In this document: in pieces, positions 42,624-53,561 of the stretch
Position numbering within the stretch: position 1 is the stretch's first letter
Layout: each line of letters starts with the position of its first letter
NCBI GenBank assembly: GCA_023052935.1
Contig: CM041297.1
Span: 3,524,280 to 3,588,279 of the forward strand
DNA length: 64,000 nucleotides
Source of the DNA: Piezodorus guildinii
Lineage: Eukaryota; Arthropoda; Insecta; Hemiptera; Pentatomidae
Reading direction: 5' to 3'
The notes under the pieces: generated by a model
The model's input: only the letters and a program-made list of their open reading frames with translations
Told to the model about the DNA's origin: nothing
The model's database searches: none
Program-made: the position numbers and the translations under genes

Positions 42624-43560
42624 TACTTTCACTTACTATATATAGTAAGGGAAAGTATTGCGATAGTGAAAATTTTCGATTTCAGTTTTCAGCGGAAATA
42701 CACTACAAATGAGTACAAATAACCAAGTCCCACTAAAAGGTCGTGTTGTGTGTGTGCGTAACTCCCGGGCGGAAAACGGTAAGACCTATGAAACTGAAAT
42801 TTCATATTTAAGACAAATATACGCCCGAGACGTATAAAGAGGCACTTTATACCATGCATTTAGCATCTTTTTTCGATTTTCTCGAAAACGGTTCTGATGA
42901 TTTTGATTAAACTCGCCATATCGATGTAAAATTTATTGGGCATTAATATGATGTAGGTTTCACTTTGATTGAAATAATCTGACTGGGCTTAAATGTCGAT
43001 ATTTTAAATTTTCTACCTCTAAAGTACCTTTTGTAGTAAATTACCATATCGTCTATTTGTATTGATAAAAAGTTGATAAATATAAAAGTTGAACGAATTT
43101 AATGATCAGCCAAAGAAGAAAATAGCGAAAATATTTTTTAAATATAATTTTGGTTCTTAGAAACCAATAAGAACAGTAATATGGACGTAAATGTAACGTT
43201 GGAAAGCCAAAGATTTTAGAAAAAATATAATTATCTATAATTACTGATAATTATATGTGAAATTTTATTTTAATTAACTTTTTAAATGAATATTTTATGT
43301 GACTAACAAATTACTTCACAGAGATTTATTCGCAGTTTCGGATACTGTTATAAAATTTTCACGACAGACTGACTTACAAGATGAATCCGACAACTTTTAA
43401 AGCGGTGGTCTAGAGATGCTTTGAATAAACCAATTATACGGAAGTCGAATTATTGCAAAATTAGTCCAAAAAAAAATGTAAATAATTGTTTATTCTATAG
43501 TTTTTCAATTGATTTTAACAGTCAAGTTAAGTGAAAGTAGTGTATTACCCGCACCAGATT
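42624..43560 (+). mobile_element. Helentron/HINE-like element with both ends
   Basis: 5' TTTACTTTCACTTACTATAT and the AGTAAGGGAAAGTATTGCGA arm; GTTGTGTGTGTGCG run; CTCCCGGGCGGAAAACGG; family blocks to 43220; after a diverged stretch, the 3' end AAGTTAAGTGAAAGTAGTGT and CCCGCACCAGA at 43525-43558. About 935 bp, non-coding. Confidence 0.6.
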
Positions 43561-44228
43561 TTTTGTTATCCTTCGGAGACTACTCGTACCAGGATAAAAT
43601 TTATTATCATTTCATAAAAATAAAAAATAAATTTAAAAAACACGATAGCAGAGGTACCGGAAATCGGAATTTAATTCTATATGGAACACTCCGCTCGCCT
43701 TCGACTAAGCTATAAATTCTTTTTATAAGAAGGAGGAGCCAGAACGGAAGATATGAAAGTTATTCCAGAAAGAGGTTAAGGATGGGTCGTAAAGGGGAAT
43801 CTCCGTGGTAGTCGCTGGTGCAATCAGTGGAATTAAAACGGGCGGAGCGGAGTCCATGCAGTGGAGTGCCGCGCCAGGACCAGTACCGGTACCAGGGCAC
43901 TCAGCCTATTGGATATCGCTCGACCCTAAACAGCCACTATCCCTCATTTTACTGCCTTCCTTCACCCCCACTTCCTATCCGATTACTTCCTTGTTAACTC
44001 CATAGCCTTAGTGCTATCCAATATTTCTGTCTTTATCGCCCTACCTTTTCGAACGATATTCCAGGAAAAAATTCGCTCCTCTCTTATAAGTTATGGCAAG
44101 AGGGTGTTTGGCGTTTTCACTTTTTAATGCTCAAAAGGATCTCGTAAATTTAAGTAACCGCTTGCAGTTAACTTTATTGCAGTATTTCGCATTTCAAATA
44201 GGATTGTTTTGTGAATTTTACTATCTCT
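43561..44228. other. GC-richer unassigned DNA
   Basis: 43740-44010 is comparatively GC-rich with an open frame (43805-44005) that I cannot assign. Nothing else recognised. Confidence 0.35.

Positions 44229-44300
<72 letters not shown>
44229..44300. repeat. AT microsatellite
   Basis: Uninterrupted TA run directly left of a 50-bp piece of reversed Jockey tail (44301-44352). Confidence 0.9.
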
Positions 44301-44311
<11 letters not shown>

Positions 44312-44554
44312 ATAGTAATTTATAACTGTATTAAATAACACAATGAGTAAATATGGCTTCTACGATTTTAATTAAACCCGCTATGTTGAAGTGAAATTAA
44401 ATGGGCTTTAGCATGCTGTCGATTTTATTCTGATTAAAATAGTCTGATAGGGTTAAAATGGCGAAATTTTAAATTTTCTATGTATAAACATTTGTAAATA
44501 GATTCCAAACTTTTGACAAGACTTTTGTCCACCTAAATTGGTAATTTTGCCAAC

Positions 44555-45128
44555 TGTGCGACGGGTCAACCAATCATTTCAAATATGGAGAGAATCCTCA
44601 CACAAGACTGAAACTACAAGAAACTACCCGTAGATGCCGATTACTTCAACACTTACTTGACAAGCGTTCAAAACTTCCAGTAAATAAAAAAAGACTCATT
44701 TACATCACTATTATCAGACCTATTTGGACATATGGAATGGAGTTTTGGAGCTCTACTAAACCATCTAATTCCTCCCCCATCCAGTCCTTACAATCCAAAA
44801 TCCTGAATGCCCCTTATTTTGTTACAAATCAACTCCTCCACAATGACCTAAACATCCCATTTGTTGCAGACATAGCCCGTGATAGATACTCCTCTTTCCA
44901 TTCTAAATTCCCTGCCCACACAAACCCACTTGTCCGTAATCTATCTTCCTTAGATATCCCTGATAACCCTCCGAGGCGACTGAAAAGAAGGTGGCCTCGG
45001 GACCTACTTCCTTAAAATAGTTATTGAAGTGTTACCACTGGGTAGTTCTTTCTCAAGACATTTTCATGACTTTTTTTTTTCATCCTGCATATTTACTGAT
45101 TGAGTTATTTAATACAGTTATAAATTAC
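44555..45128 (+). pseudogene. Jockey-like 3' end (left palindrome arm)
   Basis: From TCACACAAGACTGAAACTAC: LLQHLLDKRSKLPVNKKRLI, WTYGMEFWSSTKPSNSSPIQ, SKILNAPYFVTNQLLHNDLN (the LRK of KILRK is deleted), and SSLDIPDNPPRRLKRRWPRD ending at 45015. The 3' UTR runs to GAGTTATTTAATACAGTTAT. RT catalytic motifs are not included. The frame from 44737 is open to the natural stop. Confidence 0.85.
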
Positions 45129-45184
45129 TATAAACAAATAAATTTATATTTATATCTATATCTATATCTAAATTATATCTATAA

Positions 45185-45765
45185 TTTATTTATTTATAGT
45201 AATTTATAACTGTATTAAATAACACAATGAGTAAATATGCAGGATGAAAAAAAAAAAAAGTCATGAAAATGTCTTGAGAAAGAACTACCCAGTGGTAACA
45301 CTTCAATAACTATTTTAAGGAAGTAGGTCCCGTTCAGTAATAGGTTCAGTCGCCTCGGAGGGTTATCAGGGATATCTAAGGAAGATAGATTACGGACAAG
45401 TGGGTTTGTGTGGGCAGGGAATTTAGAATGGAAAGAGGAGTATCTATCACGGGGTATGTCTGCAACAAATGGGATATTAAGGTCATTATGGAGGAGTTGA
45501 TTTGTGGCAAAATAAGGGGCATTCAGGATTTTGCGAAGGATTTTGGTTTTTAAGGACTGATGCGGGAGGAATTAGATGGTTTAGTAGAGCCCCAAAGCTC
45601 GATTCCATATGTCCAGGTCTGATAATAGTGATGTAAACGAGTCTTTTGTAATATACTGGAAGTTTTGAACGTTTGTCTAGTAAGTGTTGTAGTAATCGAT
45701 ATCTTCGAGCAGTTTCTTGTCATTTGAAATGATTAGTTGACCCGTCGCACGGTTGGCAAAATTGC
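45185..45765 (-). pseudogene. Jockey-like 3' end (right palindrome arm)
   Basis: Inverse of the left arm. It keeps the AAAATCCTTCGCAAAATCCT codons (KILRKIL) that the left arm has lost. The GAATCGAGCTTTGGGGC codons give IELWGS rather than MEFWSS. It therefore resembles the ancestral Jockey more closely in places. Confidence 0.85.
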
Positions 45766-45814
45766 CAATTTAAGTTCATAGTTCGGAATTTATTTACAAA
45801 AGTTTAGAAGAAGA

Positions 45815-46225
45815 CAATTCAAAATATCGTCATTTTAACCCTGTCAGACTATTTCAATCAGATATAATCTACGCCATGCTAAAGCCCATTTAATTTTACA
45901 TCAACATAGCAAGTTTAATTAAAATCGTAGAAGCCATTTTTGAGAATAAGGTAAAGGTAATAAAAAGCTGCAAATGCATAATATAAAGTGGCTCTTCTAG
46001 TTGGCCGATTTTGGTGAAAGAGTTGCTGTAACATTCCGGACGTATAGTTGTCTTAAATATGAAATTTCAGTTTCGTACAACTTATGGTTTTTGCGGTGGA
46101 CTTACCACACACAGACCTTTTTTCGGGACTTGGTCATTTAGACTCAGAAGACCCTAAAACTTGTATTTCCGTAGAAAACTGGAATTCGAAAATTTTCACG
46201 ATCGCAATACTTTCCCTTACTATCT
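45815..46225 (-). mobile_element. Helentron-like fragment
   Basis: AACCCTGTCAGACTATTTCA through TTTCACGATCGCAATACTTT and CCCTTACTATCTTA, followed by a partial duplication (TTTCCCTTACTGTTATCTTA). Part of it (45815-45937) belongs to the palindrome. Confidence 0.6.
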
Positions 46226-46680
46226 TATTTCCCTTACTGTTATCTTAACATCACAAAGGCATAATATTGAAAAACGTTACTAACTTATTCTACAACACAA
46301 TAAATCCAAAAACTAACGTTGTTAATAATGTCTTAATTTTTTACATATTAAAGCCGATAGATACCTTATTATTCACAGATACCTTCATGCTCCTCTGGTG
46401 TCTTGATGAGTTGCGGACACTTGCGGTCTTCGGTTGTTCTTGAGCACCATGAAGTAATTGTTCTTTGGAACTAATTATCGGAAGAGTACGTGATTTAATC
46501 AGCTAGGATTGAATCGAACTTGAAACCATCACAAAAAGTCTAACGGTTAAGAATACATTCCTCGTTCTTTACCTGTCCATTCTCTAACAGAGTACATTTA
46601 GTATTGAGAAAAGTTGTCAGCTGTAATCCTCCTATTAGCTAGTTCAATCGTGTAGAATTCCATTATATTTTTTATTTATT
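46226..46680. other. spacer, nothing recognised
   Basis: No ORF or known repeat. Confidence 0.4.
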
Positions 46681-46684
46681 TTTT

Positions 46685-47000
46685 TTAGAATAGAATATAT
46701 TTTATTCGTCAAAGACAGAGAGACTTGTACAAATTTACAACATAAAATACAATTATAAAAGAAACATATCCTGAGTCTAGTGCTCTATTACAAAAACATT
46801 TAACAAAAGATAAAACAAGTACTCCTTAACAAAATAATAAACAAAAATAAAACGAACTGGATAATACAAAATTATTAACATAATATTGATTACTAAACAA
46901 CATTAAAATAAAAATAATGAGATATTTATAATAAACAGAAGCGTGGTAAAAGTAAAGATATTAAATGTTTTCGAAAACTATTTACATAATATTGTTTTTA
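46685..47000 (-). mobile_element. LINE 3' end
   Basis: TTAGAATAGAATATATTTTA, then TCGTCAAAGACAGAGAGACT is the reverse of a LINE tail ((TATTC)n type). Upstream is AT-rich UTR-like DNA. Confidence 0.5.
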
Positions 47001-47236
47001 TGGAACTAATAGAATCATACTTATTACATATTTTTCAGATATAAATATAAAGACTGTTCTATTTGGCTTCACTATTAGTGTTAAAGATATTTTCAATGTT
47101 TTGGATGTCGCAGGATACGAAATTTCATCATATTATTGTGGATGTAATTAGTTGACCGTTGAGATTACTGGGAGGAATTAGTCCGGGTGCGGTCATTAAA
47201 TGAAACAACTAAATAGTTTCAACTATTTTATTGTTT

Positions 47237-47272
47237 GCCAACGTTTCGACCCCTTTGTTCGTCATCAGGGCG
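47237..47272 (-). ncRNA. hammerhead-like motif, decayed stem II
   Basis: Minus strand: GCC, CTGATGA, a poorly paired stem II region, GTC, GAAAC, GTT, GGC. Core boxes are intact but stem II is damaged compared with its partner at 47365. Confidence 0.45.
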
Positions 47273-47364
47273 CATGGTAGGAAAATGAAAACTCAACAGT
47301 TTATTTAATAATATTTAATTAATTTAATGAAAACTCAACAGTAGTTTTCATTCTCCCACCATGC

Positions 47365-47403
47365 GCCCTGATGATGACCCACAAAGGGGGTCGAAACGTT
47401 GGC
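47365..47403 (+). ncRNA. hammerhead ribozyme-like motif
   Basis: GCC, CTGATGA (47368-47374), stem II GACCC 47376-47380 with GGGTC 47388-47392, GAAAC 47393-47397, cleavage triplet GTT 47398-47400, GGC. Compared with the 18-kb motif, stem II changed on both sides and GTC became GTT, which still obeys the NUH rule. Confidence 0.6.
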
Positions 47404-47430
47404 AAACAATAAAATAGTTGAAACTATTTA

Positions 47431-48710
47431 TTGGGTTGATGCAAAATTAATGCAGGTTTTTAGTAGGTATTGTAAATACGCCATATCTTTACTTTAACCA
47501 TATTATTTAATCAAAATAATTTCCATCTGAATCAATGCACTTTTGCCAACGTTCAACAAGCTTTCTTATTCCACCAGAAAAAAAATCCGAATCCTGGACT
47601 CAATGAAATCTCGAAAAGAATTTTCAATGTCGTCCTGGTTTTGAAATTTTTCTCCCTCAAAAAGTTGTCCAGATGCCTGAAAAAGTGGAAGTCTGTAGGA
47701 GAGAGGTCAGGTGAATAAGGCGGATGTTGGAGAACTTCGTAGCCCAACTCGTGCAGTCGTCGAAGCGTTGGTTGTGCAAACGTTGGTCTGGCGTTATCGT
47801 GGAGCAGGATCGGCCCCTTCCGATTCATCAATGCTGGGCAAAGACGTTGCAATTTGTGATTCATGCTGTCAATTTCTTGACAGTACTTGTCAGCAGTTAT
47901 AGTCTCACCTCGATTGAGAAAGCTGTAGTGAATAACACCAGCATTATACCACCAAACTGTGACCATAACCTTTTTTGGGTGCAGGTTGGGCTTCGGGAAA
48001 GGTTTTGGTTGTTCATCTTTGCCCAGCCATTGGCTAGAACGCCTTCTGTTGTCATATAAGATCCATTTTCATCGCACGTCACAATGCGATCGAGAAATAG
48101 ATCATTTTATTGCGTGTCACAAGCATGGAGCAGATTTCAAAGCGGCGATTTTTTTGGTGGTCGTTTAATTGGTGTGGCAACCCACTTGGCCAACTTTTTT
48201 ACCTTACCAATTGCTTCCAAGTGGCGTACAACTGTGGATTGGTTCACACCGAGTTCCGCCGCCATTTCTCGTGTGGTTTTGGTTGGGTCTTCTTCCACTT
48301 TTGACCTCAGCTGGGCGTTGTCCAGAGCAAGATGACGGCCCGACCTTCCTTGTCTTCGAGGTCGAAATCTCCTCTGCGAAACTTCTGGAACCAACGTTGC
48401 ACCGTGCACTCATTAATAGCCCCTGACCCCACACTTCATTAATATTACGAGCCGTTTGCGCAGCGCTGCGCCCTAATTTAAATTCGTAAAAATAAATTTG
48501 ACGAAAATCGCACTTTGACATTTTCGATTCAAGACTTTGAACAACACTGAACAAAACGATTTTACTAAACAAATTCATGGTGAAAGAGAGGGTATTAGAT
48601 AAGGTTTGTTTTGGTATAATAATGATCAATGTTAGGATTAGCTTTGTTTACACAATTGGAATTAAGATATTGCAATAGAGGAAACCTGCATTAATTTCGC
48701 ATCAGCCCGA
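47431..48710 (-). mobile_element. mariner transposon, near full length, inactivated
   Basis: About 1280 bp between TTGGGTTGATGCAAAATTAA and GCATCAGCCCGA, with TA on both sides. Minus-strand frames give MSKCDFRQIYFYEFKLGRSA and the N-terminal HTH, a second HTH piece (REMAAELGVNQSTVVRHLEA), TCDENGSYMTTE (first catalytic Asp), MVTVWWYNAGVIHYSFLNRG, LLHDNARPTFAQ (second Asp; the usual ARPH His is Thr here) and YSPDLSPTDFHFFRHLDNF (third Asp, 34 residues later). Several frameshifts, for example in the 48.34-48.43 kb and 47.97 kb regions, break the protein. It inserted in the right arm of the hammerhead element. Confidence 0.92.
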
Positions 48711-48837
48711 TAGTTGTTTCATTAATGACCGCCACCCGGACTAATTCCTTCCAGAGTTTCATCATATTAATTCGTACAATAATAGACTATATATGAAATA
48801 TTTACCTCATAAATGAAATAACGGTTCGATAGGGGTT

Positions 48838-49010
48838 TATCTGTGGTGTAATGGCCAGCATAACAGCCTTCCATGCCCAAGATTGCTGCTTTAAACCTTG
48901 CAGATGGCCTTAGGATTTTAAATGGGTAAAACATCCTTCGGAGGAGACGTAAAATGTGAATTTAATAGGAATCGTTAAAGATTTCTATCCTGATTAAAAC
49001 TGTAAACTAA
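48838..49010 (+). mobile_element. SINE family 1, diverged and shortened
   Basis: TTTATCTGTGGTGTAATGGC, AGCATAACAGCCTTCCATGC and TTAAACCTTGCAGATGGCC resemble the tRNA-like head. Then comes CATCCTTCGGAGGAGACG, and the 3' half is lost. Confidence 0.6.
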
Positions 49011-49059
49011 CATAAAAATAATTAATCAGATTAAACATATAATAGGTTTTCTGTTTTTT

Positions 49060-49630
49060 ATTTTAATATATTTTTATTGATTTATACAACTGTATATACA
49101 ATAAGTAAAAGGGCTAAAATTACAAATATGACATGAAATAGTCTTGTGAAGAGGCAACCCAGTGGTAGCAATCAAATAATTCTTTAAGATAACACTGTAA
49201 TGATTAATTTTATTAGCAGGTCTCGAGAACACCGTCTTTTCAGGTGCCTTGGAGGATTATCAGGAATAGATGGATACGAGAGTTTACGAACAAGTGGGTT
49301 TGTGTGGCCTGGTAGTTTAAAATGAAAGGTTTATCGATTTTAGGGTGACTGCAACTAGTGGGATAATGAGGTTTCTATGGATGATATTAATAATAACAAA
49401 ATAAGGAGCATTTAGGATCTTTCGTAGGATTTTGGATTGCAAGGATTGGATGCGGGAGGAATTGGATGGTTTACTAAAGTCCCTTAGCTCAATGCCATAT
49501 ATCCAAATAGGTCTATGAATGGTTAAATAAATCATTTTTTTTTTTTTTTTTTTAGTAAATACGGAATTTTGATCGTTTGGCAAGTAAGTGTTAAACAGTA
49601 TCTACGAACAGTCCCTTGTCGTCTTGTAAA
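49060..49630 (-). pseudogene. Jockey-like 3' end
   Basis: The minus-strand frame 49583-49317 reads PIWIYGIELRDFSKPSNSSR, IQSLQSKILRKILNAPYFVI and NIIHRNLIIPLVAV. The terminal SIPDNPPRHLKRRC-type block lies at 49215-49270. An A/T run near 49530 interrupts the 5' side. Confidence 0.8.
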
Positions 49631-50160
49631 CATATAATGGTGATATTATAATAATGATACTAGAAAACAAATTGAAATAAAATTTGTAAAGTAAAGCCTA
49701 TATGATAGTAAGAAGAGTGATAGATGACATAAATGGAGTGAAACTGACTGTACCTTCCTTCCAGTAATACCCCGAAATAGTTGGCTGGATATACTCATTC
49801 ACTGCTCCCTAAATATTGGAAGCGGTGACGAAGAAGGGATACGTGGAGAATGGCCCTGATGGAACTAACCTGAGCGGAGACAATGTTGAGGATCGTGTCG
49901 TAGCTAATGAATATTAAATGGGCCTGGGACAATACCGCCCTGTGATCCAGAGAGGTAGTTACTAACCACATCACATCTCTGCATTAATAACAAGTCCCGA
50001 TCAAGTTATCAAGTGCTCCGGCTACAGAGGACATTCCTCGGCTACCGCCTTCGTCGGCTTTCTTCTCTTCATCCTTTGTATTGTAATCTCAATGTCTTAG
50101 CTCATTATGGTAATATCGGCTTCATCCAAGTCGATAATATACTGAAGCGTGTGCTAAAAA
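49631..50160. other. spacer, nothing recognised
   Basis: 49740-50040 is GC-richer, without a recognised domain. Confidence 0.35.
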
Positions 50161-50164
50161 ATTT

Positions 50165-50370
50165 GATACCAATAATAATAGACCGAAGGTTCAATGCCGA
50201 TACCACCAAATGTTTCCTACATCGATTCATCCAATGATCCAATCCTGAGTCCGTCAATACTCCCATCGACGCTTCGGCCTACCTCTCGGAAGCATCCTTT
50301 TTTTTCTTAATTCATCTTCACAGACACCAACAATTTCACACGCCTATTTGAGTTTCCACAATACTATAAA
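50165..50370 (-). pseudogene. RTE-like 3' end fragment
   Basis: GACCGAAGGTTCAATGCCGA, TACCACCAAATGTTTCC and CCATCGACGCTTCGGCCTAC match the C-terminal codons of the 33.5 and 52.4 kb RTEs (SNLR, PKRRWED). Only the last ~200 bp remain. Confidence 0.7.
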
Positions 50371-50446
50371 AAGAACATAAGAATAGTTATATAAAACTAT
50401 ATAATATAATATATCGTTGGAAGTTAAACACATAAAAAAAAAAAAT

Positions 50447-51605
50447 ATGGTGCGGGCAACACACGAATTTCACTTACCCCCGTTTTTTAAATCAATTATA
50501 GAATTTTCAAATACAGTTAGGTATAAAAAGAAGTTTATTTATTTATTTATTTAACGTCACTTTATGCTACTATGGCTAATCGGACGATGCTACAGTGGGA
50601 GTCCTAAATTTTGCCTATCCAGGTTTTATTAGGATAGGGATCTTTAACGAGTACCTGACATCGCACAGGCTCGGGACCACCTTTTAACGTCCCCTCCGAA
50701 GGACGGCGTAACTAAGGATTTTTTACTCCCATTAAAAAATCCTAGGACCACCTGCGGGTTTGAACCCGTGACCTTTAGCATGGGAGGCTGTTACGCTAGC
50801 CACCCAGCTACAAGTGATCCCAATAAAAAGAAGTGAAACTATTAAAGAATTAATTAAATTGAATTTCTATAGAAACATGTGTTTCATTAAAAAATCGATT
50901 ATATTATTATATAAAATAATCGCTTAGATTTATCGACTTTTCATCACTTTCTATTAAATTTTACAAGCTTGTTTATAAGAAAATATTTTTTCTAAAATCT
51001 TTAGCCTTCCAACAGTATATTATACATGTATATTACTATTCTTATGTTCAAAAACAAAAAATCGCATTAAAAAAATATTCAGTTTTCTTCATTAGTTGAT
51101 TTTCAAATTTGCTCAACTTGCATATTTAGCTGTTATTTATCAATGCTAACTAGATTATATGGTTATTTTAATAAAATGTACTTAATTAAAGGTACTTTAG
51201 AGGAAGAAAATTCAAAATATCGGCATTTAAGCCCTGTCAGACTATTTCAATCAGAATGAAGCCTACATCATATTAAAGCTCATTCAATATTACATCGATA
51301 TAGTGAGCTTAATTAAAATCGTTAGAGAAATTGATGAAAACTTTTGAGAAAATCATGAAAAGGTGCGAAATGCATAGTTTAAAGCGACTCTTCTGGTCAG
51401 CTGATTTTGATGAAGAAGTAACTGTAACATCACGAGCATATAGTTGTCTTAAATATGAAATTTCAGTTTCATAGGGCGTTTCGTTTTCGTGCTGGACGTA
51501 CCACACATACTCACGGGAGAAAGACACAGAGATCTTTTTTTCGGGAATTTGTTATTTGGACTTCGGAAATAAAATAAATAAAATATTTAGGTAAGTGAAA
51601 GTAAT
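50447..51605 (-). mobile_element. Helentron-like element interrupted by a SINE
   Basis: Left terminus TGGTGCGGGCAACACACGAA, interrupted at 50534 by the SINE, resuming at 50823 and running through the family to TTAGGTAAGTGAAAGTAATA. The palindromic part at the right end is degraded and the CA run is short. Confidence 0.6.
50535..50822 (-). mobile_element. tRNA-derived SINE, family 1, complete
   Basis: TTATTTATTTATTTAACGTC to CACCCAGCTACAAGTGATCC, all body blocks intact, with the head B box in reverse (GGTTTGAACC). Flanked by the 12-bp direct repeat ATAAAAAGAAGT (50523-50534, 50823-50834). Confidence 0.92.
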
Positions 51606-52265
51606 ACATTTATTAAATGTGATGGAAGATATACTGTCATTATTCACTTGTAAGGATACTACTAATATGCAGATCTCCAATAGGATTTAAATATAAGAAC
51701 AATGAAATCTCGAAACTTCGCTTAAATATAGTTTCATATTTACTGACTGAACATAGTGAACGCTAAAAGTGTGAATATTACTAAACCGAGCCGAATAAAC
51801 ATATTGCTACGGAAAAAACATAACAAACTGTTCCAACATTTTTAAATTTAATTTTTAAATCAGTTAAAAAAAACATTAATTTCCTCTCGCCTTAACAGAA
51901 AGCCCGGAAAAAAAAAAGCAAAAGAAAAAAAAAAGTTGCTTGAACCTTCATTAAAGGGATTGGCTAATTGGTTAGAGGATTTTTATTGGCTGAGACGAGG
52001 GTAGAAAAATGAAAACCCTAATTCATGCTGCCCTGTATAGGGGTGGAGTTTTAATGTTTTTTTTTGGGGGGGGGGGAGTTATGGCGGTGGCTGGGGCCCT
52101 CTGAAATATTCAAAATGAGGGGGGCTCCAAGTTCTTAGCTTACTGTGTCCCCGGCTTATGTCTCCTGCCTTCTCTGTCTGTGTTCAATGTTTGGTCATAG
52201 TAGTCAGTCATGGGGTAGGGAGTAAATTATTTAAATATATATAAATAGTAATGGAGTGTATAAAA
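51606..52265. other. spacer, nothing recognised
   Basis: A G run at 52067-52077 within T/G-rich DNA. No ORF or repeat recognised. Confidence 0.4.
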
Positions 52266-52658
52266 AAAAATATGGTGCGGGCAACACACGAATTTCACTT
52301 ACCTCTGCTGTTAAAATCAATTTAAGAACTTTTAAATATATTTAAAGTTGAAAGAAGTTTACAGTTAATTTAAATAAAAAGTTTGTTCAGTTACGTTGGA
52401 AACATATGATTTAGATTGATTTAAATGATATATCTATATAATATCCTCGCGCGGATCTCATTACCGCGTATGGGGAGCGTCCCACGGGGGGGCGGATGTG
52501 GGGATGGTCGGTGGAATTTCCTCGGAAGCTCCTCCCGGCTAAGTCCGATGGACTCGCTGACCAACAATGAGAGCGGCCCTCCAGGCTTGCTGGAGGGTGT
52601 GACGTAGGTTCGAACGCCCTACTCACATATTTTAGTTCACAAAATACCACAAACAGTC

Positions 52659-53561
52659 ATGGATTCCTCTGAGGTAAAACGCCCATTATCCGGAAGCAAA
52701 CTAGTCCCCCGTTCGGGTCTCCGGGTGGGGACTGCTTCAGAGGAATCTAGGCGCAAGATGAAAAGTAGAGATCTAACAATAGGGACGTGGAACGTTAGAA
52801 GTTTAAATACGGCAGGTGGGTTAAAGTCGGTCGCGAATGAAGTTAAGGGGTACCATTTAGATATCGTTGCATTACAAGAGGTTCGCTGGCCAGGGGAGGG
52901 TTCGTTAACAGAAGGAAAGTATACTATTTGGTACGGGGGGAGCGTTAATTATTGTTTAGGTACCGGGTTTCTGATTAGGAATAGATTTCTTTCCGCATTA
53001 CGGGATGTACAGTTCTTTAGTGAAAGAATATCGGTTGCTATATTTCAAGGGCGTTGGTATAAAATCGCGTTTATAAACATTCATTCTCCCACCGAGGATA
53101 GTGATGATGAAGTAAAATGCGAATTGTATGATAAACTAGAGTCGGTTTACGATAATTTACCGCGAAATTACATTAAAATAATACTAGGTGACGGGAACGC
53201 AAAGGTTGGAAGGAAAGAAGTATATCGTCCTACAATCGGTAAAGAAAGTTTGCACAAATATAGTAATGATAATGGGACCCGACTAATAAACTTTGCCATT
53301 TCGAAAAACCTAATAATCAAAAGTACTACGTTTAAACATAAGGACATTCATAAGTATACGTGGACATCGCCGGATGGACAAACTCGGAATCAAATAGATC
53401 ATATTTTAGTACAAAACAGATGGCAAAGTAGCATAATTAACGTGAGATCGTATCGTGGTGCAGAATGCGGATCTGATCATGAATTAGTAATCGCGAAACT
53501 TCGACAAAAAACTAAATACAAAAAAGAGAACACCGAACTATATTCATCCCGAGAATTTTGA
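52659..53561 (+). pseudogene. RTE endonuclease (APE-like) part
   Basis: First 300 codons of the RTE polyprotein. It nicks target DNA before reverse transcription. Visible motifs: TWNVRSL at residues 43-49, LQEVRW 72-77 (catalytic Glu), LGDGNAKVG 176-184 (family norm GDFNAKVG, so Phe is Gly here), YTWTSPDG 233-240, QIDHILV 245-251 and SDHELV 272-277 (catalytic Asp-His). The ATG at 52659 follows the 5' UTR and gives a ~38-residue leader, as is common in the family. The frame ends at 53561 only because of a single-base change: the neighbouring frame reads YIHPENFDVVKLNNPEIRKQ across the junction and continues into the RT. Confidence 0.9.

Larger units (their letters stand above)
44353..45937. 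repeat. large near-palindrome (~780-bp arms)
   Basis: The left arm start ATGGCTTCTACGATTTT and the right arm end AAAATCGTAGAAGCCAT (45921-45937) are exact inverses. The pairing continues through Helentron-like DNA, CGTGCGACGGGTCAAC, the whole Jockey fragment and CATCCTGCATATTTACT, up to a centre near 45145 made of TATATC repeats. Arms differ by small indels and substitutions. Confidence 0.9.
47136..48756 (-). mobile_element. hammerhead-bearing inverted-repeat element, split by mariner
   Basis: Left arm GTTGACCGTTGAGATTACTG, GTGCGGTCATTAAATGAAAC, AACTAAATAGTTTCAACTAT, hammerhead; spacer with AAAACTCAACAGT in both orientations; then the inverted arm ATAGTTGAAACTATTTA, the mariner, and TAGTTGTTTCATTAATGACC. 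The 13-bp direct repeat TTTCATCATATTA (47123-47135, 48757-48769) flanks it. Without mariner it is about 340 bp. The longer end is at the left, as in the 28.6-kb copy. Confidence 0.65.

Noticed and set aside
48084..48335. plus-strand ORFs over the mariner copies
   Set aside because: Antisense shadows of the transposase frames.
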